In this document: piece after piece, positions 34,723-45,174 of the stretch
Numbering within the stretch: the first letter of the stretch is position 1
How the letters are laid out: every line of letters starts with the position of its first letter
Origin: Aquimarina longa SW024
GTDB lineage: Bacteria > Bacteroidota > Bacteroidia > Flavobacteriales > Flavobacteriaceae
Direction of reading: 5' to 3'
Assembly: GCF_001401755.1 (NCBI RefSeq)
Contig: NZ_AVQK01000018.1
Coordinates: 62,001-126,000, forward strand
Length of the DNA: 64,000 nt
Program-made: the position numbers and the translations under genes
Notes under the pieces: generated by a model
What the model was told of the DNA's origin: nothing
Seen by the model: only the letters and a program-made list of their open reading frames with translations
The model's database searches: none

Positions 34723-36028
34723 AAGTACTGCACATAATAGCGTCTGGAACATTACGAATAAAGTATTTAGTAACACAGGAATTGTGCTTTTAATAGCAGT
34801 AACAATAGCTATGCTTTGGGCAAATTCACCTTGGCAAAGCACTTACCAAAATATTCTAAATACTACTATTTCATTTAGCATCGGTAATTTTCAATTGACC
34901 GAACCATTACTACTCTGGATTAATGATGGATTAATGGCTCTGTTCTTTCTTCAGGTTGGTTTAGAATTAAAAAGAGAAATATTAGGTGGAAAACTATCAA
35001 CACCTCAAAATGCAGTATTGCCTATTGGTGCCGCTATTGGGGGAATGGTTTTTCCTGCCCTCATATATTTTATCCTCAACACTACCGGTGAAGCTTCACA
35101 AGGTTGGGGAATACCTATGGCTACCGATATTGCTTTTTCTTTAGGTGTACTAGCTCTTTTCGGAAAACGCTTACCCATTGCATTACGTGTCTTCCTAGTA
35201 ACACTTGCTGTCGTTGACGATTTAGGCGGTGTATTGGTAATTGCACTTTTTTATACTTCTGGTATATCCACTATGGATTTATTTCACGCCTTTCTTTTCT
35301 TTGGATTACTAATTATTGGCAATTATGCTGGAGTACGAAAAACTTGGTTCTATGCCATTATAGGAATAGGTGGTGTTTGGCTAGCTTTCTTCTTCTCAGG
35401 AGTACACCCTACTATTGCTGGCATACTAACAGCCCTAGCTATACCAGGTCGTGTAAAAATAAACGAGGCTACATTTTTACAACGCCTTGCGACATTACAC
35501 AACAAGTTCAATAAAGAAAAACCTGTAAGAGGTTCGCTAATTTCTCATTCCCAATTAGAAATACTAGAAGAAATCAAAACTACAAGTTCAGAAGCTGAAA
35601 CACCACTCCAAAAGCTTGAAAATGCTTTAAATCCATTTGTGAATTTTATCGTACTACCACTATTCGCTTTTGCTAATGCTGGTATTCACCTACACGGCAA
35701 AGTGTTGGAAGTACTTACCCATCCGATAAGTCTAGGAATAGGTTTTGGTCTCATATTCGGAAAGTTTATTGGTGTCGTCTTATTTTCAAAAATTTTGGTC
35801 TTTCTAAAATTAGCAAAACTTCCTAAAAACATTACTTGGTATCACATCTACGGAATTGCCTTTCTAGCTGGTATCGGGTTTACAATGTCCCTTTTTATAA
35901 ACGAATTGGCATTTGCCGATGAGGAATTTATCTATACCGCTAAAGTCGGCATTTTATTTTCTTCAATAATTGCAGGCATTATCGGTTCCATCATTTTAAT
36001 AAAAAATCAAACACTTAAAACAATATAA
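34715..36028 (+). CDS. nhaA: Na+/H+ antiporter NhaA
   Basis: 437 residues with about 12 hydrophobic helices and the NhaA ion-binding motifs: TDIAFSLGVLAL and VVDDLGGVLVIA (the paired Asp that bind Na+ or H+). It swaps external protons for internal Na+, adjusting pH and sodium. It overlaps the NDH-2 stop and is followed one base later by GAPDH, so it is in the same transcript. Confidence 0.92.
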   Translation: MTKSTAHNSVWNITNKVFSNTGIVLLIAVTIAMLWANSPWQSTYQNILNTTISFSIGNFQLTEPLLLWINDGLMALFFLQVGLELKREILGGKLSTPQNAVLPIGAAIGGMVFPALIYFILNTTGEASQGWGIPMATDIAFSLGVLALFGKRLPIALRVFLVTLAVVDDLGGVLVIALFYTSGISTMDLFHAFLFFGLLIIGNYAGVRKTWFYAIIGIGGVWLAFFFSGVHPTIAGILTALAIPGRVKINEATFLQRLATLHNKFNKEKPVRGSLISHSQLEILEEIKTTSSEAETPLQKLENALNPFVNFIVLPLFAFANAGIHLHGKVLEVLTHPISLGIGFGLIFGKFIGVVLFSKILVFLKLAKLPKNITWYHIYGIAFLAGIGFTMSLFINELAFADEEFIYTAKVGILFSSIIAGIIGSIILIKNQTLKTI

Positions 36029-36029
36029 T

Positions 36030-37043
36030 ATGAAAAGAATAGCAGTAATAGGATACGGAGTAATAGGAAAAAGAGTGGCCGATGCAATCAACCTACAGGA
36101 TGATATGAAGCTTTCTGGAGTATGTGATATCATAAGCGATTGGCGCATTCAAAATGCGGTAAGAAAAGAGTACGATATCTATTCAGCAACTGATGAAGCT
36201 GAAGACAAAATGAAGTCTGAAGGCATTACAATAAAAGGAAATATGCAAGAACTTTTAAATAAGTCAGACCTTGTTGTGGATTGCACCCCTAAAAAGATTG
36301 CAGCTCAAAACGTGGCAATCTATAAGGAACAGAACATCAAATTCATATTGCACGGTGGCGAAAAACACGAAACCACGGGGCATTCCTTTAGTGCCGAAAA
36401 TAATTATGAATCGGCGTTAAATAGAGATGCGACCAGAGTAGTCTCTTGCAATACAACCTCTATATTAAGAACGTTAACCGCGTTAAAAAGAGCTGATTTA
36501 TTGGATTATGCCAGAGGGACGCTTTTAAGAAGAGCTACAGACCCTTGGGAAAGTCATTTGGGTGGTATAATGAATACAATGGTTCCCGAAAGAGATATCC
36601 CGAGCCATCAAGGTCCGGATGCTAAAAGTGTCGACCCAGAATTGGACGTGATTACTTCTGCGGTAAAAGTCCCTGAAACCCTCAGTCATATGCATTATTG
36701 GAATGTGAAGTTAAAAAAGCAAGCCTCGAAAGAAGAAGTTTTAAATGCTTTTAAAACGTCTAGTCGTATAAAGTTTATTCAATATGACCAAGGCCTAGTC
36801 TCAAACAATACCATTAAAGAAATGTTTTTGGATATGGGAAGACCTTGGGGCGATATGTATGAAGTTGCACTTTGGGAAGATATGCTAAAGGTAGTGGGAG
36901 ATGAACTCTTTTATGCCTATATCGTGGATAACCAAGCTATAGTAATACCAGAAACTATAGATGCTATAAGGGCACTTACTGGAATAGAGGCAAATGGGAC
37001 TAAATCTATATCTAAAACCAATGAAAGCTTAGGTATACACTAA
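36030..37043 (+). CDS. Type II (archaeal-type) glyceraldehyde-3-phosphate dehydrogenase
   Basis: 337 residues. N-terminal Rossmann motif [15 protein letters not shown], and the catalytic Cys140 in [11 protein letters not shown], the type II pattern rather than the SNASCTTN of normal bacterial GAPDH. It also has [17 protein letters not shown]. Type II enzymes are mainly archaeal and use NAD or NADP. The reaction oxidises glyceraldehyde 3-phosphate to 1,3-bisphosphoglycerate. The gene is next to an aldolase that makes its substrate. Likely acquired by lateral transfer. Confidence 0.88.
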   Translation: MKRIAVIGYGVIGKRVADAINLQDDMKLSGVCDIISDWRIQNAVRKEYDIYSATDEAEDKMKSEGITIKGNMQELLNKSDLVVDCTPKKIAAQNVAIYKEQNIKFILHGGEKHETTGHSFSAENNYESALNRDATRVVSCNTTSILRTLTALKRADLLDYARGTLLRRATDPWESHLGGIMNTMVPERDIPSHQGPDAKSVDPELDVITSAVKVPETLSHMHYWNVKLKKQASKEEVLNAFKTSSRIKFIQYDQGLVSNNTIKEMFLDMGRPWGDMYEVALWEDMLKVVGDELFYAYIVDNQAIVIPETIDAIRALTGIEANGTKSISKTNESLGIH

Positions 37044-37054
37044 TTCTTATCAAA

Positions 37055-38116
37055 ATGAAAACAAGCAACAACATTATAGAAATATTAGGCGAAAAAGCAC
37101 CCTATTATTTAAATCACATCTGTGAAAAAATAACAAAAGATGAATTACTAACACCAAGTGATAATAGCCTTGACAAGGTTTTTATTAATAGCAATAGAAA
37201 TCCACAGGTACTACGCAGTCTTTCACAGTTGTACGGTCACGGAAATCTGTCAGGAACTGGGTATTTAAGCATCCTGCCTGTTGACCAAGGCATTGAGCAT
37301 AGTGCTGCTTTCTCATTCTATAAAAACCCAGATTATTTTGACCCAGAAAACATTATTAAGCTCGCTATAGAAGCTGGTTGTAATGGAGTAGCATCAACCT
37401 TTGGCGTTTTGGGACTAAATGCCAGAAAATATGCCCATAAAATACCTTTTATTGTGAAGATTAATCACAATGAACTACTTACCTATCCTAATAAATATGA
37501 CCAAACACTATTTGATAAGGTAAAAGCGGCTTGGGATATGGGAGCCGTTGCTGTGGGTGCTACTATTTATTTTGGTTCTGAAGAAAGCAATAGACAGCTC
37601 AAAGAAATTTCAGGAGCTTTTGAAGAGGCTCATAATCTGGGTATGGCAACCATCTTATGGTGCTACACCCGAAACGAAGCATTCAAAACAGAAAAAGAAG
37701 ATTATCACGCAGCTGCCGATGTAACTGGTCAGGCAAATCATTTAGGTGTAACCATACAGGCAGATATTATTAAGCAAAAACTTCCAACCAACAATTTTGG
37801 TTTTAAGAATATCGATTTCGGTAAATATGATGATGAAATGTATGAAACGCTCACTACAGAACACCCTATTGATTTATGCAGATTACAAGTAGCAAATTGC
37901 TATATGGGAAAAATAGGATTGATTAATTCAGGTGGTGGCTCTAAAGGGGAAACTGATTTAACTGAAGCTATTACAACAGCAGTAGTTAATAAGCGTGCTG
38001 GAGGCTCAGGGCTAATATTAGGAAGAAAGGCTTTTCAAAAGCCTTTCGGTGAAGGCGTTGAATTATTGAAGTTGGTTCAAAGTGTTTACTTGGATTCAAA
38101 AATCAGTATAGCATAA
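37055..38116 (+). CDS. fbaB: Class I fructose-bisphosphate aldolase, DhnA/FbaB type
   Basis: 353 residues. The pattern is that of the FbaB/DhnA family: [18 protein letters not shown], then the Schiff-base lysine Lys240 in ADIIKQKLP, and [12 protein letters not shown] at the phosphate-binding end. It cleaves fructose 1,6-bisphosphate to DHAP and G3P without a metal ion, which would spare it from copper damage; class II enzymes need zinc. It lies between the GAPDH and a solute symporter. Confidence 0.9.
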   Translation: MKTSNNIIEILGEKAPYYLNHICEKITKDELLTPSDNSLDKVFINSNRNPQVLRSLSQLYGHGNLSGTGYLSILPVDQGIEHSAAFSFYKNPDYFDPENIIKLAIEAGCNGVASTFGVLGLNARKYAHKIPFIVKINHNELLTYPNKYDQTLFDKVKAAWDMGAVAVGATIYFGSEESNRQLKEISGAFEEAHNLGMATILWCYTRNEAFKTEKEDYHAAADVTGQANHLGVTIQADIIKQKLPTNNFGFKNIDFGKYDDEMYETLTTEHPIDLCRLQVANCYMGKIGLINSGGGSKGETDLTEAITTAVVNKRAGGSGLILGRKAFQKPFGEGVELLKLVQSVYLDSKISIA

Positions 38117-38127
38117 CAAAATAGGAA

Positions 38128-39483
38128 ATGTTTGACACGGAGATAAAATCACTTAAATCACTAAACGACTATCTGGTAAAACTGGTAGAGAATCGCCTAT
38201 GGCTCAAAGTAATTATCGCTTTGTTTCTAGGTGTTGGGTTTGGTTTGCTCTTGAGTCCTCAAAATGGTTGGATATCTAAAGAAACAGCTGACGTGGCAGG
38301 TAATTGGCTAGCACTTCCTGGTGTACTTTTTCTAAAGTTGGTTCAAATGATTATGATTCCTTTGATTGTTGCATCTATCATCACTGGTATTGCAAGTAAT
38401 GATAAGGGCAGCCTAAAAAAATTAGGTGGTGGTGTGTTACTCTATTTTCTAGGCACTACTATAGTTTCGGTAAGTCTTGGTACCATTATCTCTCAGCTCT
38501 TCAAACCAGGACGCTTCTTGCACCAACAGGCACTAATTGAGCACAACGATTTACCATCTGTTAACTCAGAAGACACTGGGTTGTCATTCGGCCTAGAAAA
38601 CATCCCTGACGCTATATCAAATTTGCTTCCAGAAAATCCTTTGGCCTCAATGGTAAGTGGTGAAATGTTAAGTATTGTGATTTTCACAATCATTATTGGT
38701 GTAGCTGTGCTATCACTTGAGGATTCTTTACTGCGCCCAGTAAAGCTTCTTTTAAGTGCCATACAGGAAGTCTGTATGACGGTAGTAAAATGGTCAATGC
38801 TTCTAGTACCTATTGCCGTTTTTGGTCTTATGGCGCAGCTTACCTCTAGTGTTGGATTAAGTTCCTTATCTGGTCTAACATACTATGTAGGAGTAGTACT
38901 TCTTGGCCTTCTATTGTTGGTGATTTTCTATTTAGGACTTGTTGCACTATTGGGAAAAACAAACCCATTTCAATTCCTAAAAAAAATAAGGGATGTACAA
39001 CTATTGGCTTTTTCAACGACAAGTTCTGCGGCTGTGATGCCCTTATCACTAAAAACCGCTGAAGAGGAACTACAAGTAGACAAGACCATCAGCAATTTTA
39101 TAATTCCCATTGGTGCTACAGTTAATATGGATGGAACTGCACTCTATCAAACCATAACTACGCTGTTTATCGCTCAAGCCTATGGCTTGGAAATGAGTTT
39201 ACTAAACATCATAGTGGTCATCGTTACCATTGTAGCTGCATCCATTGGCACACCTGCTATACCAGGTGGTGGTGTAGTTATTTTGGCTTCAGTACTCAGT
39301 AGCGTTGGCATACCCTCAGAAGGCATAATCATTATTATTGGAGTAGAAAGGCTGTTAGGAATGTTCAGGACTGCTGTTAACGTAACTGGTGATTTAACTG
39401 CTTGTGTAGTCTTCAATAAGTTTTATGGTAAAACGCCAATTTTAGTAAATAGAAATATAGTAAATGAAAGTTCAAAACAATGA
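38128..39483 (+). CDS. Dicarboxylate/amino acid:cation symporter
   Basis: 451 residues with about eight membrane helices. It carries family marks: a Ser-rich loop (FSTTSSAAVMPLSL), NMDGTALYQTITTLF and VERLLGMFRTAVNVTGD, as in DctA and GltP. It imports C4-dicarboxylates, glutamate or aspartate with Na+ or H+. It overlaps the hydrolase gene by four bases. Confidence 0.9.
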   Translation: MFDTEIKSLKSLNDYLVKLVENRLWLKVIIALFLGVGFGLLLSPQNGWISKETADVAGNWLALPGVLFLKLVQMIMIPLIVASIITGIASNDKGSLKKLGGGVLLYFLGTTIVSVSLGTIISQLFKPGRFLHQQALIEHNDLPSVNSEDTGLSFGLENIPDAISNLLPENPLASMVSGEMLSIVIFTIIIGVAVLSLEDSLLRPVKLLLSAIQEVCMTVVKWSMLLVPIAVFGLMAQLTSSVGLSSLSGLTYYVGVVLLGLLLLVIFYLGLVALLGKTNPFQFLKKIRDVQLLAFSTTSSAAVMPLSLKTAEEELQVDKTISNFIIPIGATVNMDGTALYQTITTLFIAQAYGLEMSLLNIIVVIVTIVAASIGTPAIPGGGVVILASVLSSVGIPSEGIIIIIGVERLLGMFRTAVNVTGDLTACVVFNKFYGKTPILVNRNIVNESSKQ

Positions 39484-40400
39484 CATTACTACTCATATCC
39501 ATAGTGTTTATTTTTCCTGTTATTGCTATAGCAGGTTATCAACATTACAAGATTGGTAAGCAACCAGCTTTTGATGCCAACAAAACTTTATTGAACTATG
39601 AAACAATAGGTTCTGGAGAGAACAAACTTGTTTTGTTGCACGGTTTAACAGGCTCGTTGAATTATTGGAAACGCGAATTAGAAAGCATAACAAAAACACA
39701 TTCATTGCTTTTGATAGACCTTCTCGGCTTTGGTGATTCGCCAAAACCAAAAAGTGATTATTCCTTATCGGTGCAACTGCAAGCGTTAGAATTGATTTTA
39801 AAAAAAGAAGGGTTCAATGATGGAAAAACAACTATCGCGGGACATTCAATGGGAGCGATAATTTCATTAGCACTTTTAGAGAAATATTCTCATTGGTTCA
39901 AGGCAGGAATTTTTATCGGCATACCTGTTTATAAGGATGCAGATGAATTTAAAAAAGTAATGTCCACACATTCCTTTGTGGATAGAATTTCGTCAAGTAA
40001 ATTCTCAAAATACATCTGTATGATTCATCCCATATTTATGTCACGTGCATTCAAGCCCGATAACCTAACGGATGAAGTTTATGAAGATGCAAAAAAGCAT
40101 CATTGGATGAGTTATTATTATTCGCTCACTGAAGTCATCTTGAAAACAGATTTATATGCGATGGCAAGGAAAATTAAGGATAAAGACGTGCTTTTTATCC
40201 ACGGAGAAAAAGACATCACGGCACCTTTAGAAAATGCCTTAAAATTATCAAGGGAATTTAAAAATGCACACCTGATTACTTCATCGGAAGGAGACCATCA
40301 ATTCTTTTTGAAAGAAGCAGAATTTGTTTGGAGCACAATCCAAGATTTTACTATTTCAGAAAAAAAGTTACAAAAAACCATATCTAATGAACACTATTAA
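39480..40400 (+). CDS. Alpha/beta hydrolase
   Basis: 306 residues with an N-terminal hydrophobic helix (LLLISIVFIFPVIAIAG), suggesting membrane anchoring. The triad is visible: Ser in AGHSMGA, Asp in GEKDITAP and His in EGDHQFF, and the oxyanion HG in LLHGLTGS. Substrate unknown. Its end overlaps the phosphofructokinase start by 14 bases. Confidence 0.82.
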   Translation: MTLLLISIVFIFPVIAIAGYQHYKIGKQPAFDANKTLLNYETIGSGENKLVLLHGLTGSLNYWKRELESITKTHSLLLIDLLGFGDSPKPKSDYSLSVQLQALELILKKEGFNDGKTTIAGHSMGAIISLALLEKYSHWFKAGIFIGIPVYKDADEFKKVMSTHSFVDRISSSKFSKYICMIHPIFMSRAFKPDNLTDEVYEDAKKHHWMSYYYSLTEVILKTDLYAMARKIKDKDVLFIHGEKDITAPLENALKLSREFKNAHLITSSEGDHQFFLKEAEFVWSTIQDFTISEKKLQKTISNEHY

Positions 40401-41361
40401 AATTAAACATATAGGCGTATTTACATCTGGAGGCGATAGCCCTGGTATGAACGCTGCTCTGTACGCCATTGCCAAATCCGCTGAAGCAAAGAGTATAAAA
40501 ATTAGTGGTTTTCGAAAAGGGTTTGAAGGGTTGATAGATGGGGATTTAATATCCTTAAAATCACACGAATTACAAAAGTTAGTACACCAGGGTGGCACTG
40601 TCCTAAAAACAGCACGGAGCAAGCGATTTCTGGAACTGGAGGGTCGAAAAAAAGCATTGCAAACCATAAAAGCGAACAACGTAGATGCCCTAATTGCAAT
40701 TGGCGGCGATGGCACATTTAAAGGTCTATTGGCTTTTTCAGAAATATGCGATATCCCATTTATAGGTATTCCTGGGACTATCGATAATGATATTTCCGGT
40801 ACAGATTACACCCTTGGTTTTGATTCCGCAGTAAATACAGCCATTGAAAATATTGATAAAATAAAGGACACCGCCGAATCCCATAACCGCGTATTTATTG
40901 TTGAAGTAATGGGAAGGGATTCAGGTTATATCGCTATTCATTCGGGATTGATGGTAGGTGCAGATGCCATCCTAATTCCAGAAAGCGCAAAAGACTTTAT
41001 ATACCTATTGGACAAGGTTAAAAACTACGATAGCGAAGATGCCTTCCTTGTCGTGGTTTCTGAAGGTGATGAAATAGGTGCTGAACTTGTTTCCTCAAAA
41101 ATAAAGGAGGTTAATCCCGATGTCGATTTACGAATCACCAAACTTGGCCACGTACAGCGAGGCGGAAATCCTTCTGCTTTAGATAGAATGTTGGGAATTA
41201 GACTTGGAGTGGCAAGTGTAAACGTTCTTTCAGAAGGTAAAAAGAACGCGATGGTTGGAATTTTGAATAATCAATTGCATTTAACCTCTTTTGAAGAAGT
41301 AGTCAAACAACATCAGGTAAATACTGAATTATATGAACTTTTAGAACTATTTGGAAAATGA
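40387..41361 (+). CDS. pfkA: ATP-dependent 6-phosphofructokinase
   Basis: 324 residues from the ATG at 40387, which begins MNTIKIKHIGVFTSGGDSPG; earlier in-frame codons lie inside the hydrolase gene. Substrate motifs GIPGTIDNDISGTDYTLGF and MGRDSGYIA are present, as is GGDGTFKG, in which Gly follows GGD, indicating ATP rather than pyrophosphate as donor. It phosphorylates fructose 6-phosphate and commits sugar to glycolysis. It overlaps the cupin gene by four bases. Confidence 0.92.
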   Translation: MNTIKIKHIGVFTSGGDSPGMNAALYAIAKSAEAKSIKISGFRKGFEGLIDGDLISLKSHELQKLVHQGGTVLKTARSKRFLELEGRKKALQTIKANNVDALIAIGGDGTFKGLLAFSEICDIPFIGIPGTIDNDISGTDYTLGFDSAVNTAIENIDKIKDTAESHNRVFIVEVMGRDSGYIAIHSGLMVGADAILIPESAKDFIYLLDKVKNYDSEDAFLVVVSEGDEIGAELVSSKIKEVNPDVDLRITKLGHVQRGGNPSALDRMLGIRLGVASVNVLSEGKKNAMVGILNNQLHLTSFEEVVKQHQVNTELYELLELFGK

Positions 41362-41708
41362 AAACCTATAAAGAAGAAAGACCATGGGGAAACTTTGAAC
41401 GCTTTACCCATAATGAGATAAGTACCGTAAAAATACTTACGGTCAATCCAAACGAAGAGCTAAGCCTTCAGTATCACCACAACAGAGAAGAATTCTGGAG
41501 AGTGCTTGAAGGAACAGGGAATTTCGTCATCGGCGACAAAACAACTGTGGGCCAAAAAGGGGATGAATTTTTTATCCCAAAGGAGACCGTACATCAAATA
41601 AAAACAGCCAATGCCTCCGTGAGCATACTTGAAATAGCTTTTGGGAATTTTGATGAAAATGATATTGTAAGGCTAAAGGATAAATACAACAGGAAAGACC
41701 CAAATTAA
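41358..41708 (+). CDS. Cupin, mannose-6-phosphate isomerase type
   Basis: 116 residues of a single cupin barrel like the C-terminal isomerase domain of type II enzymes (AlgA/ManC): RPWGNFE, LSLQYHHNREEFWRVLEGTG with metal His and Glu, and IPKETVHQI. It would interconvert mannose 6-phosphate and fructose 6-phosphate, linking mannosides from the next enzyme to the phosphofructokinase just upstream. Confidence 0.83.
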   Translation: MKTYKEERPWGNFERFTHNEISTVKILTVNPNEELSLQYHHNREEFWRVLEGTGNFVIGDKTTVGQKGDEFFIPKETVHQIKTANASVSILEIAFGNFDENDIVRLKDKYNRKDPN

Positions 41709-41718
41709 ATATAGCAAT

Positions 41719-42789
41719 ATGGAACATATACATCAAATCAATACCTGGATAACAATAGAAAAAAAAGGAATAATGCTTAGTCCCACTAAAAATCCTTTTG
41801 AAAACAACGGCGTGTTAAATCCCGGAATATTTCAAGAAGGTGAAGAAGTGCATATCTTTTACCGTGCGGTGGAAGATGGCAACTACTCTACCATTGGATA
41901 TGCCAAAACCAACGAACATTTAGATATTATAGAGAGGAAAACAAGCCCCTTGATAGGGCGTAATTTCGACTATGAAAATCACGGCGTGGAAGATGCACGT
42001 ATCGTTAAAATTGAAGATACTTTTTATTTAACATATACAGCTTATGATGGCGTAAATGCCATGGGTGCCTTGGCTACCTCCAAAGACATGATAAATTTTG
42101 AGAAAAAAGGTATTATTACGCCGCCCTTGAATTACAAGGAGTATAAATTTCATTTAGAACATTGCAATCAGGATAAACTCAATCCAAAATATTTCCATTA
42201 CTACAACCTTTTTGCCCAAATAGGTATGGTAGAGGAAAAACATAGGTTATTGAGGGATAAGGACATCGTACTCTTTCCTAGAAAAATCAACGGGAAATTC
42301 GTAATGCTTCATCGTATTTGGCCTGGAATACAAATAGTCCAGTTTGAAAGGTGGGAAGACCTTACCAAGGAATTTTGGGAAGACCACATAAAGAACCTTA
42401 CCAATCATATCCTTATGGATCCATTGTACGATTTTGAAGTGAATTATCTGGGCGCAGGATGCCCGCCCATAGAAACAGAAGATGGCTGGCTCATAATTTA
42501 CCATGGTGTTTGTGAAACCCATATTGGTAGAACGTATCATGCGGCCGCAGCACTATTAGATATAAACGAGCCAAAAAAAATAATTGGGAGGCTGCCGTAT
42601 CCATTATTCTCACCTTCTGAGGAATGGGAACTAAAAGGGGTGGTAAACCATGTAGTATTCCCTACGGGAACTGCGCTATTTGGAGATAACCTCCATATTT
42701 ATTATGGGGCGGCAGATAAACATATTGCTGTGGCTAAACTCAGCCTAAAACAATTATTGGATGAACTAAAAAAGACAATGAAACCATGA
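41719..42789 (+). CDS. GH130 family glycoside phosphorylase
   Basis: 356 residues, a five-bladed propeller enzyme. Motifs include NPGIFQEGEEVHIFYRAVED near the start and VEDAR at 90-94, the latter holding the catalytic acid/base region. GH130 enzymes split beta-mannosides with phosphate to give mannose 1-phosphate. It overlaps the glycosyltransferase by four bases and follows the isomerase-type cupin by ten, making a possible mannoside cycle. Substrate not proved. Confidence 0.88.
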   Translation: MEHIHQINTWITIEKKGIMLSPTKNPFENNGVLNPGIFQEGEEVHIFYRAVEDGNYSTIGYAKTNEHLDIIERKTSPLIGRNFDYENHGVEDARIVKIEDTFYLTYTAYDGVNAMGALATSKDMINFEKKGIITPPLNYKEYKFHLEHCNQDKLNPKYFHYYNLFAQIGMVEEKHRLLRDKDIVLFPRKINGKFVMLHRIWPGIQIVQFERWEDLTKEFWEDHIKNLTNHILMDPLYDFEVNYLGAGCPPIETEDGWLIIYHGVCETHIGRTYHAAAALLDINEPKKIIGRLPYPLFSPSEEWELKGVVNHVVFPTGTALFGDNLHIYYGAADKHIAVAKLSLKQLLDELKKTMKP

Positions 42790-45110
42790 AAAAGCTGAAA
42801 ATATTATTTATCTGTTCCTATCCACCCCGGCAATGTGGCATAGCGACATTTTCAAAAGACCTTATAACATCCCTTAAAAACAGTTTTGGTGCTTCAATGG
42901 ATATAGAGGTATGCGCTCTGGAAAACGATTGTTGCGACATTGATGAATATCCCACGGAAGTCTCATATATAATAGAGGCACAAAAACTGAATTCCTTTTT
43001 TAAAGTTGCCGATAAGTTGAATGAAAGGGAAGATATTGGGATGGTTTGTGTACAACACGAGTTTGGACTTTTTGGAGGGGAATACGGAAGCCATTTGGTA
43101 GCATTCCTGCTCCGTCTTAACATCCCTATCTCTTGTGTGTTCCATACCGTATTACCCAACCCAGACTTAAAGCGATTGAAAGTAATGCAGGCACTGGATG
43201 ATCTGAGCGAAAAGTTTATTGTACTCACCAATAGGTCCGCCGAGATACTGGAAAAAGATTATTCCATAGAAAAAAACAAAATAAAGGTTATACCACACGG
43301 GACACATATTGTACTGTGGAAAGAGCAGCAAGCCCTTAAAGAGAAGTATGGATTTCAAAACAAGATGGTGCTCTCCACCTTTGGCCTGCTCAGTAAAAAT
43401 AAAGGAATAGAAACGACGCTTCGCGCTCTGCCCAAAGTACTCAACAATTTCCCAGACACCATCTATCTTGTATTAGGTAAAACCCATCCGGAGGTAGTAA
43501 AAAATGAGGGTGAGACTTATAGAAAATCACTTATGGAACTCGTAAATCAGTTGGGCCTCAATGAAAATGTTATCTTTATTAATGAGTATTTGGAACTCAA
43601 AACATTACTAGAATACTTGACGCTTTCTGATATTTATATATTTTCTTCAAAAGATCCCAACCAAGCGGTAAGCGGTACCTTTGCGTATGCAATGAGTTGT
43701 GGCAATCCCGTTATATCAACCCCAATTCCCCACTCTAGGGAATGCCTGGATCCCAGTACTGGTATACTGTTGAACGGTTTTGAAGATGCTTCGGAAATAA
43801 GTAACGCCATTGTTGACTTATTGAAACAACCCACTTTAAGAACCTCAATGGGTAAAAATGCGTTTACCCAAATGCGCGCCTTTAGTTGGGAAAATGTAGC
43901 GCTAGCTTATGCTGATGTCTTTCAGGAATATTTAAAAAATCAAAACCCACTGGAATTTGTGCTGCCCACCATTAAAACAGAGCATATTGAAAATATGACC
44001 ACCAACTTTGGCATCCTTCAGTTTTCAAGTTTTGATGAACCAGACCCATCCTTTGGCTATACGCTTGACGATAACGCAAGGGCCTTGATAACCATGCTAA
44101 TGTATTATGAACAGAAAGCTTCGAAAAAAACTCTTCAGCTAATAGAAATTTATTTGAACTTCATCATGTTTTGCCAGCAGGAAAATGGGGAATTCTACAA
44201 CTATGTAGATTACAATGAAAACTTCACAGACCAAAACTCCGAAGTAAACCTTGAAGACTCTAATGGCAGGGTTATATGGGCACTGGGGTATCTATTTTCG
44301 GAGGCATCACAGCTTCCTGAACATTTAGTGATAAAAGCCGAAAGCTGCTTTAAAAAAGCCTTCCCAAACATAACCAATTTTAGATCGCCAAGAGCCTTGG
44401 GTTTTGTGCTAAAAGGCCTTTACTTTTATCAAAAAAACAGAAAAGAAACAACCTATACTGCCATAGCACAAAAACTGGCCGATGAGCTCTTGCGCATTTT
44501 CCATATAAGTGCCGACAACCAATGGGAATGGTTTGAAGACTACCTTACCTATGCGAACAGCGTCTTGCCCGATGCCCTGTTATATGCTTGGCGAATTACC
44601 AAGGATCAAAGGTATAGGGAAGTTGCCGAAATTACGTTCGACTTTTTGCTGTCTCAGTATTTTATGAAAGGGCAGATAACGGTAATTTCCAATGATGGCT
44701 GGTTCCATAAAAGGAACAAACGTGTTTTCTACGGCGAACAACCCATTGAAGTTGCTTACACCATCCTTTCTTTGGACCTGTTCTACAAGGTTACCCAGAA
44801 AAAGAAATATGCCCAGCAACTGCATACGGCGTTCAGTTGGTTTTTAGGCAACAACCACCTTCAGCAAATTATGTACAATCCGGTAAATGGCGGGTGCTAT
44901 GATGGCCTTGAAAGTGAAAACGTGAACATTAATCAAGGGGCCGAGTCCAGTATCTGTTATTTAATGGCCCGCCTTATTGTTGAAAAATATCCTTTGGGGA
45001 TAAAACAGACCATAATGCCACCCAATATTAAAATCTGGAATGAATTGGGTGCAATAAAAACAAGGAATAAAAATTCAAAACATAAAAATGAAACAGTAAG
45101 TGGAAAATAG
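42786..45110 (+). CDS. GT4 glycosyltransferase fused to an alpha-helical glycosidase-like domain
   Basis: 774 residues. The first 390 form a GT-B glycosyltransferase 4 (FICSYPPRQCGIATFSKD at the start, VIPHGTH, STFGLLSKNKGIETTLRA, and a C-terminal nucleotide-sugar site near YAMSCGNPVIST). The remaining 380 are helical repeats with ALGYLFSEA, EWFEDYLTYANSVLPDAL and IEVAYTILSLDLF, like an (alpha/alpha)6 barrel. Such a fusion pairs sugar transfer with a lyase or hydrolase-like fold. It may build the mannoside that GH130 breaks. Confidence 0.82.
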   Translation: MKKLKILFICSYPPRQCGIATFSKDLITSLKNSFGASMDIEVCALENDCCDIDEYPTEVSYIIEAQKLNSFFKVADKLNEREDIGMVCVQHEFGLFGGEYGSHLVAFLLRLNIPISCVFHTVLPNPDLKRLKVMQALDDLSEKFIVLTNRSAEILEKDYSIEKNKIKVIPHGTHIVLWKEQQALKEKYGFQNKMVLSTFGLLSKNKGIETTLRALPKVLNNFPDTIYLVLGKTHPEVVKNEGETYRKSLMELVNQLGLNENVIFINEYLELKTLLEYLTLSDIYIFSSKDPNQAVSGTFAYAMSCGNPVISTPIPHSRECLDPSTGILLNGFEDASEISNAIVDLLKQPTLRTSMGKNAFTQMRAFSWENVALAYADVFQEYLKNQNPLEFVLPTIKTEHIENMTTNFGILQFSSFDEPDPSFGYTLDDNARALITMLMYYEQKASKKTLQLIEIYLNFIMFCQQENGEFYNYVDYNENFTDQNSEVNLEDSNGRVIWALGYLFSEASQLPEHLVIKAESCFKKAFPNITNFRSPRALGFVLKGLYFYQKNRKETTYTAIAQKLADELLRIFHISADNQWEWFEDYLTYANSVLPDALLYAWRITKDQRYREVAEITFDFLLSQYFMKGQITVISNDGWFHKRNKRVFYGEQPIEVAYTILSLDLFYKVTQKKKYAQQLHTAFSWFLGNNHLQQIMYNPVNGGCYDGLESENVNINQGAESSICYLMARLIVEKYPLGIKQTIMPPNIKIWNELGAIKTRNKNSKHKNETVSGK

Positions 45111-45174
45111 TGCAGCCCCCCTTTGACCATAAGGTTTTTCTGTAAAAATCCAATAAACAATTTAAATTACAATA

